DNA from: Dermatemys mawii
Taxonomy: Eukaryota; Chordata; Testudines; Dermatemydidae
Reading direction: 5' to 3'
NCBI GenBank assembly: GCA_007922305.1
Contig: ML677386.1
Span: 8,020,679 to 8,084,678, forward strand
DNA: 64,000 nt
The notes below the pieces were generated by a model. It saw nothing but the letters and a program-made list of their open reading frames with translations, had not been told where the DNA came from and did no database searches. The translations under genes were made by a program, and so were the position numbers. Positions 1 through 10,668 of this stretch are shown here, piece after piece; position 1 is the stretch's first letter; each line of letters opens with the position of its first letter.

Positions 1-579
1 TCACGTGTATACACTTATGATAGCGCTTGTCAAGCGAGTACTCTAAAATTAGTAGTGTAGCCACAGTAGCACAGGCAGCGGTAGTGACAGCATGGGCCAG
101 CCGTGCCCAGTACAAACCCATCTGACCCCTGTGGGTGCAGACTTGGCATTGCTGCTGTTGCCTGTGCAGGTCCAGATAAAGTACTATTTTTAGTATGCTT
201 GGTTAGATGAGAGCCAGCACAAGTATGTCTGTGTGAGATGGGAATCACAGCCCTAGTCTGTGTTCTAGATGTAGTCTTAGAATTCTCAGACACCCCTCAC
301 CTTCCCTAAAACTTTTTTGATGTTCTGAATTCATTGGCTGATTGTTTTATTTTTCATTTCTAGCAGAGACCCGAACTGGAAGTGCCAGCACACTGAGTGA
401 AAGCCAGCTTCTGAGAGATTCCCAGGCTAATTTTGCCCATCCCAGAGGTATGAATAGTTGACCACAGCTGAGAGAGAGAAGTGCTGGCTGGGATCTGGGA
501 AGTTCTGTGTTCTAGTCTTGACTATGCCACGGCAGCCTGCTGTAGCTCTCTTAGGGGGCTGATCCAGCTCAGCACATTA
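1..579. other. Unique sequence, nothing recognised
   Basis: I see no repeat family, exon or regulatory feature I can support. Short open frames here (for example minus 30-293 and plus 481-669) lack recognisable domains and have the composition expected by chance. Confidence 0.5.
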
Positions 580-775
580 GTTTCACTGAAGTCAGCAGAA
601 CTACTCGTGGTGAAAGTTAAGCATCTGCTTAAGTGCTTTGATGGCCTGGGGGGGGGCCTTAGGCCCTGATTCACCAACGTACTTAAACATAAGCCTAATG
701 TTGACAACATGAGATCAATGGGACCACTCAGGTACTCAAAGTTAGGCATATGCTTAAGTATCTTGCTACATTGAT
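580..775. repeat. Degraded palindromic MITE-like repeat
   Basis: Mirror-related pieces occur: TTAAGCATCTGCTTAAGTGC on one side, and a CCCTGATTCACC start followed by ACTTAAACATAAGC, then AAAGTTAGGCATATGCTTAA. They resemble a palindromic repeat common in turtle DNA that reads 'CTGATTCTGC...AAGCACATGCTTAA' outward from both ends. Interpretation as a MITE relic is inference from the inverted layout. A run of eight or more G at about 647-656 interrupts it. Confidence 0.4.
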
Positions 776-959
776 GCCATTGTCTCTTTGTCTCAGAGCT
801 CCTTTGTAGCTACACATACATCATCTGTGGCTCTCACAGGTCTGTGTATGTGAAGCTGTGGTTGTCCATAATTTCCCCCCAGTGTGGAGTGGTATAGGCA
901 TGCTGGCCCAGTGGCTATGAAAGATGCTGAGGGGGAAAGGGGTATAGAGATGCAGTATG

Positions 960-2416
960 AGGCATTTGTCCACAGATCACAATGGGAATTGAGCCCAGGT
1001 TTGTTGAACCTGGATGTCCAGAAGTGTCTGCAGCATCTTCATTTGTTGAGGGAGAAGGTCCCTTACAACCCGCTGCATCTCTCTCTCCCTTTCCTGAGCC
1101 TTTCTCCTGTCTGCTCTTTCCTTCTCTGTCCAATCTGTAATATTCACCTTCCAGGCCCTTTGTTCATGGCATGATGCAGGATGAGCTTTCAGGATCTCAA
1201 AGAACATGTCCTTCCACATCCTCTTTTTTCTCCTCCTTATCTGGGTCAGTCGTTTCACTCATGTGTGTTGCAGGGTCCACCTCAAGGTGGCAGCAGCCAC
1301 AGCTACAGATAAAACACACAGAAGTACCATTGTAAATATAGTAAGTACAGAAAGCAAAACTTAGATTCAGCAAACCCACCCCCTTTCCCTTGCTTCCCTA
1401 AACTGGTAAATAAGACATGCTCATTGGCTAGCATGTTCTGCTTCGGCGTACTTGTTCCTGGCACTACTGACACCATCAGCTATGGTGAGTATGACCCTCC
1501 AGCGGTGAGGGAAATGAAGATGGAATTGCTTGGTTATATGAAACTATGAATATAGAGCAGTTGCCGGGAATGGTGGCATCATTTTTCACAGGAGGCAGTG
1601 ACTTTAGCTGATATCTCACTCCTGAGGGTAACAAAGGCAGAGAACGCACAGGCCTGAATTCACCCGGGCTTGTACGCAGGTAGCCCATTTAAGGCAATGG
1701 TGCCCGCTGAAGTTATCACTCAATGACCTGAGAAAGTGTCCTACCAAGGAAGAAGAAATAAGGCTGCTATCGCTAGAAACCTTCAGCAAGGGATTGCAGA
1801 GTATATCCATATAAGTTTCATTGAGATCTTTCCGGAGGATTCCAGGGACATCCCTTGTGCAGTTCCTCATAATCCTAACTTTACCTAGCTCTAGAGGGCA
1901 ATGAAAAGCAGATACCAACTCTTTGTTGTAGCACTGCCTCTTCTAATATGAGTAAATTAATGAAAATTCAACTGCTGTGTACTGATAAGTTGTAGGTGCC
2001 ATTACTGCAATGGAAAATTTATTTACAGGCTTACCCGAGGTTCCTTCCCTAGCTTTAGGCTCACTTGTGCTCAACTGCCAGGATTGGTCCAGATGATGGT
2101 AGAGTCAAAAACAGACCCTGGCTTGCAGCTCAACTGGAACCTCCATTTGCCTGTCCTCCATACTCCTCCTCCTCTTCCACTTACTTGCTGTTCATGACGG
2201 GGCCCCTGATTTGGGCTCATCAGAGCAAATGGTGGGGCTCCACCAAATATGGCATGCAACTCTTTGTAAAAGTGGCAAGTCTGCAGCTCTGCACCCAAAC
2301 AGTTGTTGGCTTCCTTGGCCCTCTAGTGTGCCTGCCACAGTTCCTTGGCTTTCACCTGGCACTGCTGCTGGCCCCTTCTCCTGCATGCCCCAAGCAATCT
2401 GCTCATAGATGTTCAC
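960..2416 (-). pseudogene. Broken PIF/Harbinger-type Myb/SANT-like transposon ORF, candidate two-exon
   Basis: On the minus strand, 2416-2065 encodes pieces of a Myb/SANT-like domain: IYEQIAWGMQEKG, then after a frameshift near 2380 and one stop, TCHFYKELHAIFGG. Such HFY-ELH-ILGG ends are typical of MSANTD-like proteins, many of them accessory proteins of PIF/Harbinger transposons. Further 3', 1258-977 encodes a basic, charged tail (RLTQIRRRKKR, MFFEILKAHPAS, EREREMQRVV, QMKMLQTLLDIQ), matching the coiled C-terminal region of the same family. Between them lie a donor-like GTGAGC (minus, ending at 2064) and an acceptor-like pyrimidine tract plus CTGTAG (1303-1308), so a 762-bp intron at 1303-2064 is plausible. 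A stop in exon 2 and the frameshift mean it is dead. The N-terminal part is missing where a CR1 has inserted at 2417. The family call is strong; the intron is inference. Confidence 0.7.
1303..2064 (-). other. Candidate intron of the Harbinger Myb/SANT-like pseudogene
   Basis: The two recognisable protein halves are separated by about 760 bp with no similarity to the family. It is bounded on the minus strand by GTGAGC and by a CTGTAG acceptor preceded by a T-rich tract. An insertion of unrelated DNA is the alternative explanation. Confidence 0.4.
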
Positions 2417-3165
2417 ATTGAATCATAGAAGATTAGGAAGAGACCTTAGGAGATCTAGTCCAACCCCCTGCTCAAAGCAGGACCAACCCCAACTAAATCA
2501 TCCCAGCCAGGGCTTTGTCCAAGCAGGCCTTAAAAACCATTAAGGATGGAGATTCCACCACCTCTCTAGCTAACCCGTTCCAGTGCTTCACCACCCTCCG
2601 AGTGAAATCGTTTTTCCTAATATCCAACCTAGACCTCCCTCACTGCAACTTGAGACCATTGCTCCTTGTTCTGTCATCTGCCACCACTGAGAACAGCCTA
2701 TTACCGCTTTGGAACCCCCCTTCAGGTAGTTGAAGGCTGCTATCAAATCCTCCTCCCCCCATACACTCTTCTGCAGACTAAACAATCCCAGTTCCCGAAG
2801 CCTCTCCTCATAAAGCATGTGCCCCAGGCCCCTGATCATTTTCGTTGCCTTCCACTGGACTCTCTCCAATTTGTCCACATTCTTTCTGTAGTGGGGACCC
2901 AAAACTGGATGCAATAGTCCAGCTGTGGCCTCATCAGTGCTGAACAGAGGGGAATAATCACTTCCCTCGATCTGCTGGCAATGCTCCTACTAATGTAGCC
3001 CAATATTCCGTTAGCTTTCTTGACAACAAGGGCACTTTGTTGTCTCATATCCAGCTTCTTGTCCACTGTAATCCCCAGGTCCTTTTCTGCAGAACTGCTG
3101 CTTAGCCAGTTGGTCCCCAGCCTGTAGCAGTGCATGGGATTCTTCTGTCCTAAATGCAGTATGCG
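2417..3165 (-). mobile_element. CR1 LINE, 5'-truncated 3' end
   Basis: The minus strand encodes the C-terminal part of the CR1 reverse-transcriptase ORF in two frames: SSAEKDLGITVDKKLDM and KKANGILGYISRSI (3135-2836), then VDKLERVQWKATKMIRG and [15 protein letters not shown] (2914-2588). Several frameshifts and stops break it. The 3' end, with AATCATAGAA, is at about 2417-2432, as expected for CR1 tails. It interrupts the Harbinger pseudogene, so it is the younger of the two. It is a dead fragment of a family usually over 4 kb long. Confidence 0.92.
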
Positions 3166-4186
3166 TTAGAAGATGGAAAGATTTTGAAATCAGAACTACA
3201 ACATATTGTTACCAAAGTAACCGCTCACAAGTGAGAACGTTGCCCACAGCTTAATTTTCTTTATGCCAACCTCCTTATCAGAAGGGGTGAACAATGGAGG
3301 ACAGTGACAGTGAGTGTTTCCTATGGAGACATCTGCTATGACAGATTTCCAGGGTTGGTATGTGGTGGTGTTCCAGGACTCTTGGAGGGCCAGCATTCTT
3401 CTCCTGGTCAGCTGGGGGAAGTCCCTCTGACCTCATCAATGCCTTTGTGGACAATGAGGTAGGTGGGGCTGAGGAGGAGACTGTGAGCCCCCTTAGGCTC
3501 AGTACTGGGGGCTCGTGACAGCCCCCAGTCCAGCTCTTCATAGAATGGACATATACAATGAGCCCTCCAGGACTGACTGTTGGAGTCTTCGGCTTTCTTG
3601 TGCAGGAGCCTTGAGTGCTTCATGTGTTGCTGGCACTGGTAAAGAGCCTGCTCAACGTTCGCCTACTCTAGCCTCCCTCTGTGAAATTTCTGGCTCCATC
3701 TGAATGTCTGAGGACAGTGTATTTCCCCCCACACATTGATCAGCATCCAGATATCCCCACTGATAAGCTGCTCTCAGCGGTGGATCCCTTTTCACCTGTA
3801 CGAGAAGCAGCAGAATGCTGCTGTGCTTTGGTCAGTCAGTGCAGCATTGTTTCTACCAGAATGTAGGGGGACAGGGACCTGGACCGTGTCATGAAAAAAA
3901 GAATTCAGTGTGCTGTGGGAATGGGGCGGGGGTGGGGGCGGGTGGAGGACTAATGAAACTTGAGACCTGGTACATACCCCAAACTCCCGTTCATTCTGTA
4001 AACTGGCACCGGAACAGGCTCATGCCACAACCTGGACTACCCCAAATTCACACCCCTGAAAGACAAAGCTACACTGACCTATTCCCCAGTGGCGACAGCG
4101 CTAGCTCGATGGAAAAATTCTTTCATCAGCCTGCGTACCATCGCCTGGGGAGGCGGAATAACTACAGCAATGGGAGAACCCTCCCA
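3166..4186. other. No gene or repeat recognised; one G-rich tract
   Basis: Nothing assignable apart from the G-rich run at 3923-3942. Open frames over 3515-4342 show no domain. Confidence 0.45.
3923..3942 (+). other. G-quadruplex-type G-rich motif
   Basis: Four G runs of at least three are separated by single bases (GGGGCGGGGGTGGGGGCGGG). This fits the textbook quadruplex pattern. No role can be assigned from sequence alone. Confidence 0.6.
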
Positions 4187-4193
4187 TTGCCAT

Positions 4194-4483
4194 CAGGGGC
4201 GGCTCTACGTTTTTTCCTGCCCCAAGTGCGGCAATCAGGCGGCTTTCAGCAGCACACCTGCAGGAAGCTCTGGTCCCGCCGATTCGGCAGCGTTTCTGTG
4301 GGAAGTTCACCAGTCCCTCAGCTTCTGCGTACCCGCCACTGAATCCACGGGACCAGCGGACCTCCCACAGACATGTCGCCAAAGACCGCTTGACTGCCAC
4401 CCTGACATCGACTGGCAGGCCACCCCCTGTGGCTTGCCACCCTAGGCACGTGCTTGCTGCGCTGGTGCCTGGAGCCGCCCCGG
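4194..4483. mobile_element. hAT-type MITE, 290 bp
   Basis: Ends are CAGGGGCGGCTC and GAGCCGCCCCGG, terminal inverted repeats differing by one base. TTGCCAT flanks both sides (4187-4193 and 4484-4490), a 7-bp match consistent with the 8-bp duplication of hAT elements. The GC-rich interior has further short inverted segments (GCGGACCTCCC-like blocks). It encodes no transposase. Open frames across it (plus 4089-4445, minus 4101-4490) are by-products of its GC richness. Confidence 0.85.
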
Positions 4484-4490
4484 TTGCCAT

Positions 4491-6242
4491 AGTGAGTATC
4501 TACAGCTGCACTGCCATAGCATTTTTATTGTAGCCATAGCCTCAGGCATGTACTTACTCACACACCCTGCAGATGTGTTAGCTTACTCGCCCTTTACTTA
4601 TCTTCAGGCACATGCTTCTGGGGTTTAAATGTGGCCAATAGGGGGATTATGGCACAAGCCCGTGCATGGACATGTGAACAGTCAGTAGCGTAGATGTACC
4701 CACAGGCAGCTCTGAAAGGACAATATTCAAATCACAATGCAAAGCATTTTTTTATATCCTCTTGATCTGTTGTTCTAAGAAGTCAGCCAGGTCCTGCTTC
4801 CTCTGAAGCCAATGATAAAATTTCCCACTGACTTCAATGCATTTATACTCTTGGGTGGCTTTCTTGGCTGACTGGCTCTATACCTGTCCTTGCTCATGTA
4901 CGCGCCCAAGCTGTTCATTCTTTGATCGGCAGCTGATGGTACTTTACTACATCTGCAGGGAGCCGATTCTAAATTACAAGTTTCAGAGCCTGATGGTTTC
5001 AAAGTTAAAGACAGATTATGGGTTGCAATCTGCAAAGCTTCCTATTTGGATTCATTCCAGATGGTTTCATCTGCAAGCAATCCCAGATTAAAGTGGCATT
5101 CAATTTGGTGAGTGCAGTAGCTGAAAGACATATGGGGTGGGAGGGTGGGAGATGGGGAGGGGAGTTTGTTTTATGTTGTTCTCAGAGCCTGGGGGATGCC
5201 CCCAGTTTACACTCCCTCTATTTTGCAATCGCATCCTCCAGGCCTGCACCTGCATTTCAACTACCGTTCTAATATTTAATGGGGAGCTGGAGTCAGTTGA
5301 TGCCTCTCCTTAAATGGGCTGGAACAAATCGTTGCTGAATGATAGAAGACCATGTGGGGTGGAGAATGTCTAAACTTGACCTGGACTGATCAACAATGTG
5401 GGTCCTCAAACCTACTTGTGAAGGTGTGAAATACTGGAGAGCAGTCCTTGAGGATGTCTTTCTGACACTGGGCCTGGATCGTTCAATTCATTCAATCCTG
5501 GCCTAATCCAGTTATGAAGAACTTCCCCCTCCAATACTAGGATCCCAATTTTCAAATTACAGAACCTGAATTATGGTGCACATCCTGTGTTTGGGCATTA
5601 ATATCAACACATGGGTTCCCAACATGCAGAATTAGTGTAAATTCAGATGTCTAAATCTGGAATGGGGTGCTGTCATTTATTATTATTCTTTAACATTTGT
5701 CAAGTGATACTGTAAGTTAGGTGCCTTTTGTGCCTGATCCAGAATTCCCACTGGACTCAATTGCTCAGCAACACAGCTCAGGAGTAGGCCCATTGTGGGT
5801 TTTGTTAAAAAATGGGGATACATCTCGTGCAAGTTTCTGATGCTGGTGCCAAGGAGCCTTTTGGATGAAATAATTTATCTTCTCCGATACCCTTGTGGTT
5901 TGCAACTTTTTCTTTTTCTTTTGCCCCGTTTTTATTGACTTGATTTCTTTATGCTTCTTGTGCGACTCTTTGTTCTGGGCTGCAATGAATGAGCAACATG
6001 TGTGAATTAAGGATAGAAAGAAAAGGCTGAGCTAGTTTGGAATCACTTCTCAGTGCCATCTCAAAGGGCACTGGAATCCCCAAACGGTTTGGGTTTAAAG
6101 TATGTATATGGGTTGGAATATTTTTATTTAAAAAATAAAAAGTAATTCTAGTACAACTCAGTTCACTGATGTTTTTTCCTTGCCTACTTCCTCAGAGCTG
6201 GTTCTGGAACCCTCATGCACGTTGACTAATACTTACGCAAGT
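4491..6242. other. Mostly unique sequence, nothing recognised
   Basis: No repeat or coding feature I can name. It includes an A/T-rich stretch around 6115-6145 (runs of AAAAAATAAAAAG). Confidence 0.4.
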
Positions 6243-6788
6243 AGTGCTATTGAATTCAATGTGGCAACTGTACTGTATGCAGTTTTGGACCCCACACTAC
6301 AAGAAGGATGTGGATAAATTAGAAAGAGCCCAGCAGAGGGCAACAAAAATTATTAGGGGGCTGGGGCACATGACTTATGAGGAGAGGCTGAGGGAACTGG
6401 GATTGTTTAGTCTGCAGAAGAGAAGAATGAGGGGGGATTTGATAGCAGCTTTCAACTACATGAAAGGGGGATCCAAAGAGGATGGATCTAGACTGTTCTC
6501 AGTGGTGGCAGATGACAGAACAAGGAGTAATAGTCTCAAGTTGCAGTGGAGGAGGTTTAGGTTCGATATTAGGAAAAATGATTTCACTCGGAGGGTGGTG
6601 AAGCACTGGAATGGGTTACCTAAGGAGATGGTAGAATCTCCTTCCTTAGAGGTTTTTAAGGTAAGGCTTGGCAAAGCCCTGGCTGGGATGACTTAGTTGG
6701 AGATTGGCCCTGCTTTGAGCAGGGGGTTGACTGGACTAGATGAGCTCCTGAGGTCCCTTCAAACCCTCATATTCTATGATTCTATGAA
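6243..6788 (+). mobile_element. CR1 LINE, 5'-truncated 3' end
   Basis: An open frame at 6244-6696 encodes the CR1 ORF2 C-terminus: [56 protein letters not shown] and [15 protein letters not shown]. It ends in the GGCAKGCGCTTGCTGGGATG-like C-terminal segment. The 3' UTR runs through 'GGGGGTTGACTGGACTAGATG' type sequence into an ATTCTATGATTCTATGA tail at 6769-6787, the diagnostic CR1 end. The frame is open over 150 codons, so this copy is comparatively young, but only the last ~15% of the element is present. Confidence 0.95.
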
Positions 6789-7167
6789 CTCACATGAGAG
6801 TTTCAAAATCACGGCTAAGCATATGCTGTGTTACTCAAACCAAATGCCTTTCTTAATACTCCTTCCTCTGGCTGGCAATCATCAGGTTAGTGAAAAATAA
6901 ATAGCAAAATTTTGGTGCCTAAATTCCAGCATTCCAAAACTATTAATAAAGGCAAGTGTGGGAGGCTAGAGGGAAGAATAAAGATGCATTCTAATTCCAC
7001 TGAAATCTATTGAGCAACAAACATTTTCTGAGGGACAGAGTGGGAGAATGCTAATGCATTTCTAAACCTTAAGAACCCTCTGAAACAGAGAGGACAAGTC
7101 CAATGACATCTGTCTTCAGTGACCACTCAAGAGACCAACAAAAATTGGTGGATTAATTAATAGGTGG

Positions 7168-7380
7168 GTGGGTTGGCCTGGTGGATAAAGCACTGGACTG
7201 GGTTCTATTCCCAGCTATGATACTAGATTGTTGGGTGAGCTTGAGCAGCTACCTTGTTGCTCGGTGCCTCAGTTTCCCTATTTGTGAAATGAAAATTATT
7301 CTTACCTCTTTTGTAAAATACTTTCAGCTTTTATAGTTGAAAAATGCTATACAAGAGCTAGGTATTTATTATTATTATAG
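7168..7380 (+). mobile_element. MIR / CORE-SINE copy
   Basis: Reads in MIR order: a tRNA-like head (GGTGGATAAAGCACTGGACT, then GGTTCTATTCCCAGCTATG as B-box region), the core (TTGGGTGAGCTTGAGCAGCT), then TGCCTCAGTTTCCCTATTTG and an A/T-rich tail with a TATTATTATTAT run. MIR is an ancient amniote SINE. Confidence 0.85.
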
Positions 7381-9180
7381 ATAACCTAATAAAGGTGGAG
7401 CAGAATTGTACTCTGTATGTTTGGGATAATTTGTGGACAGTGCCTTAAAACAGGAGACGAGCTAATACTGATTTGTTTTGATTTATAAAGCAACAATAAT
7501 AGTCTCCAATTCCATGCTCTGACCTCTCATGCAGGGATCACTGCATGTGTCGGTGACACTGGCAGCACAAGCATTCAATGCCAGGGAACCAAATTCTGTT
7601 CTAATCTACACTCCACCGTCTAGTCTAGCAACTAGACTGAACAGTTCCTTGTTGCATGAAATGATTAACACACCAACAGAGCTAAGAGGGCCACATGCTT
7701 TCTAGGTGCACACAATATAAAACCATTAGACCCACTTATAAAGCTTCCCAAGTCTTTGCTGTTAGCAGATAGATCACAACTGCAGCTGAACTGGAAAAGA
7801 CCCCAGATTCTCCCCACTGACCAAGAGTTTGCCAAACTAAGGGCTATCCTGTCTATGGCAAAAATATCACTTGCCAGAAAAAGCAATAAAAACACAAACA
7901 GCATCTGAAAACCATTCAGATTCAACAAACATGCAGATGCACTGCAAATCTTAGTGGCGTTTGAGCCAAACAAACAAGGGGTTGAACAAACCCTTAATGC
8001 CATTTGTGTTACAATTATTGCTAGGTAGCTCCAAAGGGTTGTTTTATACACTATGAACTTTATGTTACCAGCTCTGTTCTCTCCCTTCGGAGTCTTCAAA
8101 CCACAGAGCAGGACAAGAAAGTGAGTGTTGGCAGCCAGCTATATTTCTCCCACCCTTTCTCCTCTAGTTCTATTACTGCATAAAATGGCTCTGCTCACAC
8201 TGACAAGGTACCACTCAGTGTGAGTAAAGGGTGGCATCACCTGGACCAGAGTCAGCATTAACTTACCTCAGCTAAAGTGCCACAGGGCTTTGGGGAGGGG
8301 ATGGAGCTGCTGCAGAGCTCAGCCATTTCCTGTGCCACACTGGCTTGATTCCTTCCATGAACTGGCAGGGGAGCTTCCAGAGGTGAAAAGGAAACTATGG
8401 TGCAGAACCAGCACTTCCATCTTCCTCCAGAATTGCCAGATTTTCATCCCCTCCGCCAGCCAAGGAGGAGGAATGAGACAGAGCTAAATTGCTCCCATGC
8501 CCTTTTGTGCTTGGGTGATTCCAAAGTGGCTTCATTTTAAAAGATTTCACAGGTGATGGGGGCTCAGTCTTCAGTGAGGATGCATGCTTCCCAGAGGTTG
8601 AACACGGGGGGTGGGGCAGAGGAGTCGCAAGGGCTGTTGTGGGCAGTTCACCTCTGCATTTCCCAACCATCACACAATGAAAATTCAAACCTTAGCATTA
8701 ACATTGTTTTGTGCATTCAGAGTGGGGGGAAATTCTCTCTACTGCTGCTACTCTTTTCAGTTATAGCAGCTCCTCATTCTGCTGCAGCCATCTCTGCGTC
8801 TTTTCCTCCTGCTGCTGCATCATGGATTGCTACTGTTTCTGTATCTGCATCTGCCCCTGCTCCTATTACTGCCGTTTCTATTGTTCCTCCCTCCATGAAG
8901 GGCTGCTAATGGAATTTCGGTGACCACAGGCACACTGATAAATTCCTCAGAGTGATTAAAAGACAGGGCATGTAGGTATCAGTTTAAAACACTAGTCAGT
9001 CCTCAAAACTCATCCCTATAGCATATGCTTTTACAAACAATGTGATCGCTGACACAAGAGATGCACTGAGACACAGAGAACTTCCTTTCCAGGCACTCTA
9101 ACCATTCCTTCCCCTCCTGAATTCCTGGACCTTCCATACTTACTTCCTCTCTTGTTTTACATGGAGTTCAAACCTCCTCT
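7381..9180. other. Unique sequence, nothing recognised
   Basis: The longest frame (minus 7665-8099, 144 codons) has no domain I recognise. Frames at 8553-8923 come from a CTGCTGCT/TCTTCC-biased stretch. No feature is supported. Confidence 0.4.
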
Positions 9181-9189
9181 TAATGTCCC

Positions 9190-9600
9190 AGGTCTCCTTA
9201 ACGCTGCTCCTGCCTGCTTCATCTCCACCAAACGTCTTTCCATACTCCTCTACTGGCAGCATCCCTTGAGTCCTCTACCCACTCCAAACATGGTGCCATC
9301 TGTTATGCCACCCCATACATTGGAATAGCTGCCCACCCTACTATTATTCACCAAGCGAATGCCTTAGTCTACTCCAGAATCTTCTCAAACCCCATCTCTT
9401 CTGTGAAGCACTCCTGTAAGGTGCCAAGCAGCTGGAGTTAATGGGAGTGGAGGGCACTCAACTCCTCACAGAGCTGGGCTCATACTGATCAGCCACTATT
9501 CTCAGTCTGTTGTATTATGCTGTATTGTACCCACTTGTGCCTTTCAGTACCCGGCCTTGACAGGATCTCTGAGGATCACATGGGTCAAATCCTTAGGTTC
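9190..9600 (+). mobile_element. L2-like LINE 3' region (degraded)
   Basis: The run of pyrimidine-rich sequence followed by CTCAAACCCCATCTCTTCTG and GAAGCACTCCTGTAA resembles the conserved 3' part of L2/L2-like LINEs, where 'AAACYCATCTCTTC.RTGAAGC' recurs. The frame is degraded. The call rests on remembered consensus and is tentative. Confidence 0.4.
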
Positions 9601-9944
9601 AGCTTTTTAAGAAGGAGTTTGTTATCCATTTTGCCTGTTGTAAGGAGCTGTGTATACTGTTATGCTGGAGGGTGTGCTAGCTGCCTTTAGTTAAACTTAA
9701 ATCAGGGAGTAATTAAAGGCCCTTTTTTAAGTGAGAGCAGAACTAGCGGGGTTGATTGGATTGCAGTTGTGTGTGTGTGGCCCAGATGCACAAAGCCAGC
9801 AGAAAAGGAAGCAGAATGAGGCAGCAAGAGAAGCACAGCCTTGAGAGAAAACTAAGCAAGAGGGATTTGGGGGCAGTGCTGGCTGGAAGAGAAGACTTGG
9901 AATTGTGAGCCAGGAAACTTCCACCTCTTATTTGATTCCTACTG

Positions 9945-10668
9945 TGTGATGGGGCACGACTCACCACTGCAACACCTCCTGGGCAGGTGCTGTCCAGGGA
10001 ATAAGCACTGCACCCTCTGTTGGTGGCGTCTCACCTACGGTCACCTCTGTTCCAGGAAGCATGTCATCCCAAAGGATGCAGTGTCCTTTTTGAGGAGGGC
10101 TCTGTCACACTCTGTTTTCCCCCTTTCTGGGGGAACAGCAGTCCACTGTTCAGCCACTTCCTCAATGGCAAATGTGTTGCGGGGTGGGGGGGAACTCAGG
10201 CCTGCCCACTATTCCAGGTCCCAGCCCAGAGACCCTGAAGATGGCAGCCCCAGGCTGCATCCCCTCCAACCCCACAGTCTACTTCCCTGGGCCACTTCCT
10301 GGCAACCCCAGCACTTTCTCCACCCTTATCTCAGGGCCGTAGCATGTCAGCAGTCAGCCAGGAGCTTAGCCTCGCTCCCCTGATCCTGCCTAGCACTGCT
10401 CTATCCAAGGTACTAGCTACCCTCTGCTTGCAAGGCAGCCAGTCCTCCTACCTCCCCAAACTCCAGGGGATGACTGACTCACTCTGCCCTGCAGCTCTTC
10501 TTAGATGGGCCTGCCTGGCCCTGATTAGCTGCTCCTCCTGGCAATCTCCAGCTGGCTGTTTCCTGCACAGCCTCCCTAGGGTCCTCTCCCATTGGCTGTC
10601 TGTTGCGCAGCCTCCCTAGGGTTCTATTAACCCTTTTTGGGCTAGTGTGGGGCAAATACCTCATCAAA
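9945..10668 (+). mobile_element. Solo LTR, TGTGATGGGG family
   Basis: Starts TGTGATGGGGCACGACTCAC and ends near ATACCTCATCA. The interior is C-rich, followed by a repeat pair CAGCCTCCCTAGGG at about 10568 and 10608. No internal coding region accompanies it. The exact right end is uncertain because the expected CA terminus is mutated. I cannot confirm a target duplication. Confidence 0.6.

Noticed and set aside
3815..4342. 175-codon plus-strand frame
   Set aside because: Longest frame in the window, but it runs from unique DNA across the boundary into the hAT MITE at 4194, has no recognisable domain, and lacks splice context.
7665..8099. 144-codon minus frame, hydrophobic
   Set aside because: No signal of a known membrane protein; no splice context; consistent with chance in AT-rich DNA.
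8553..8923. 118-codon frame rich in serine, alanine and cysteine
   Set aside because: Comes from a CTGCTGCT/TCTTCC-biased stretch; overlapping frames in other phases are equally open; no domain.
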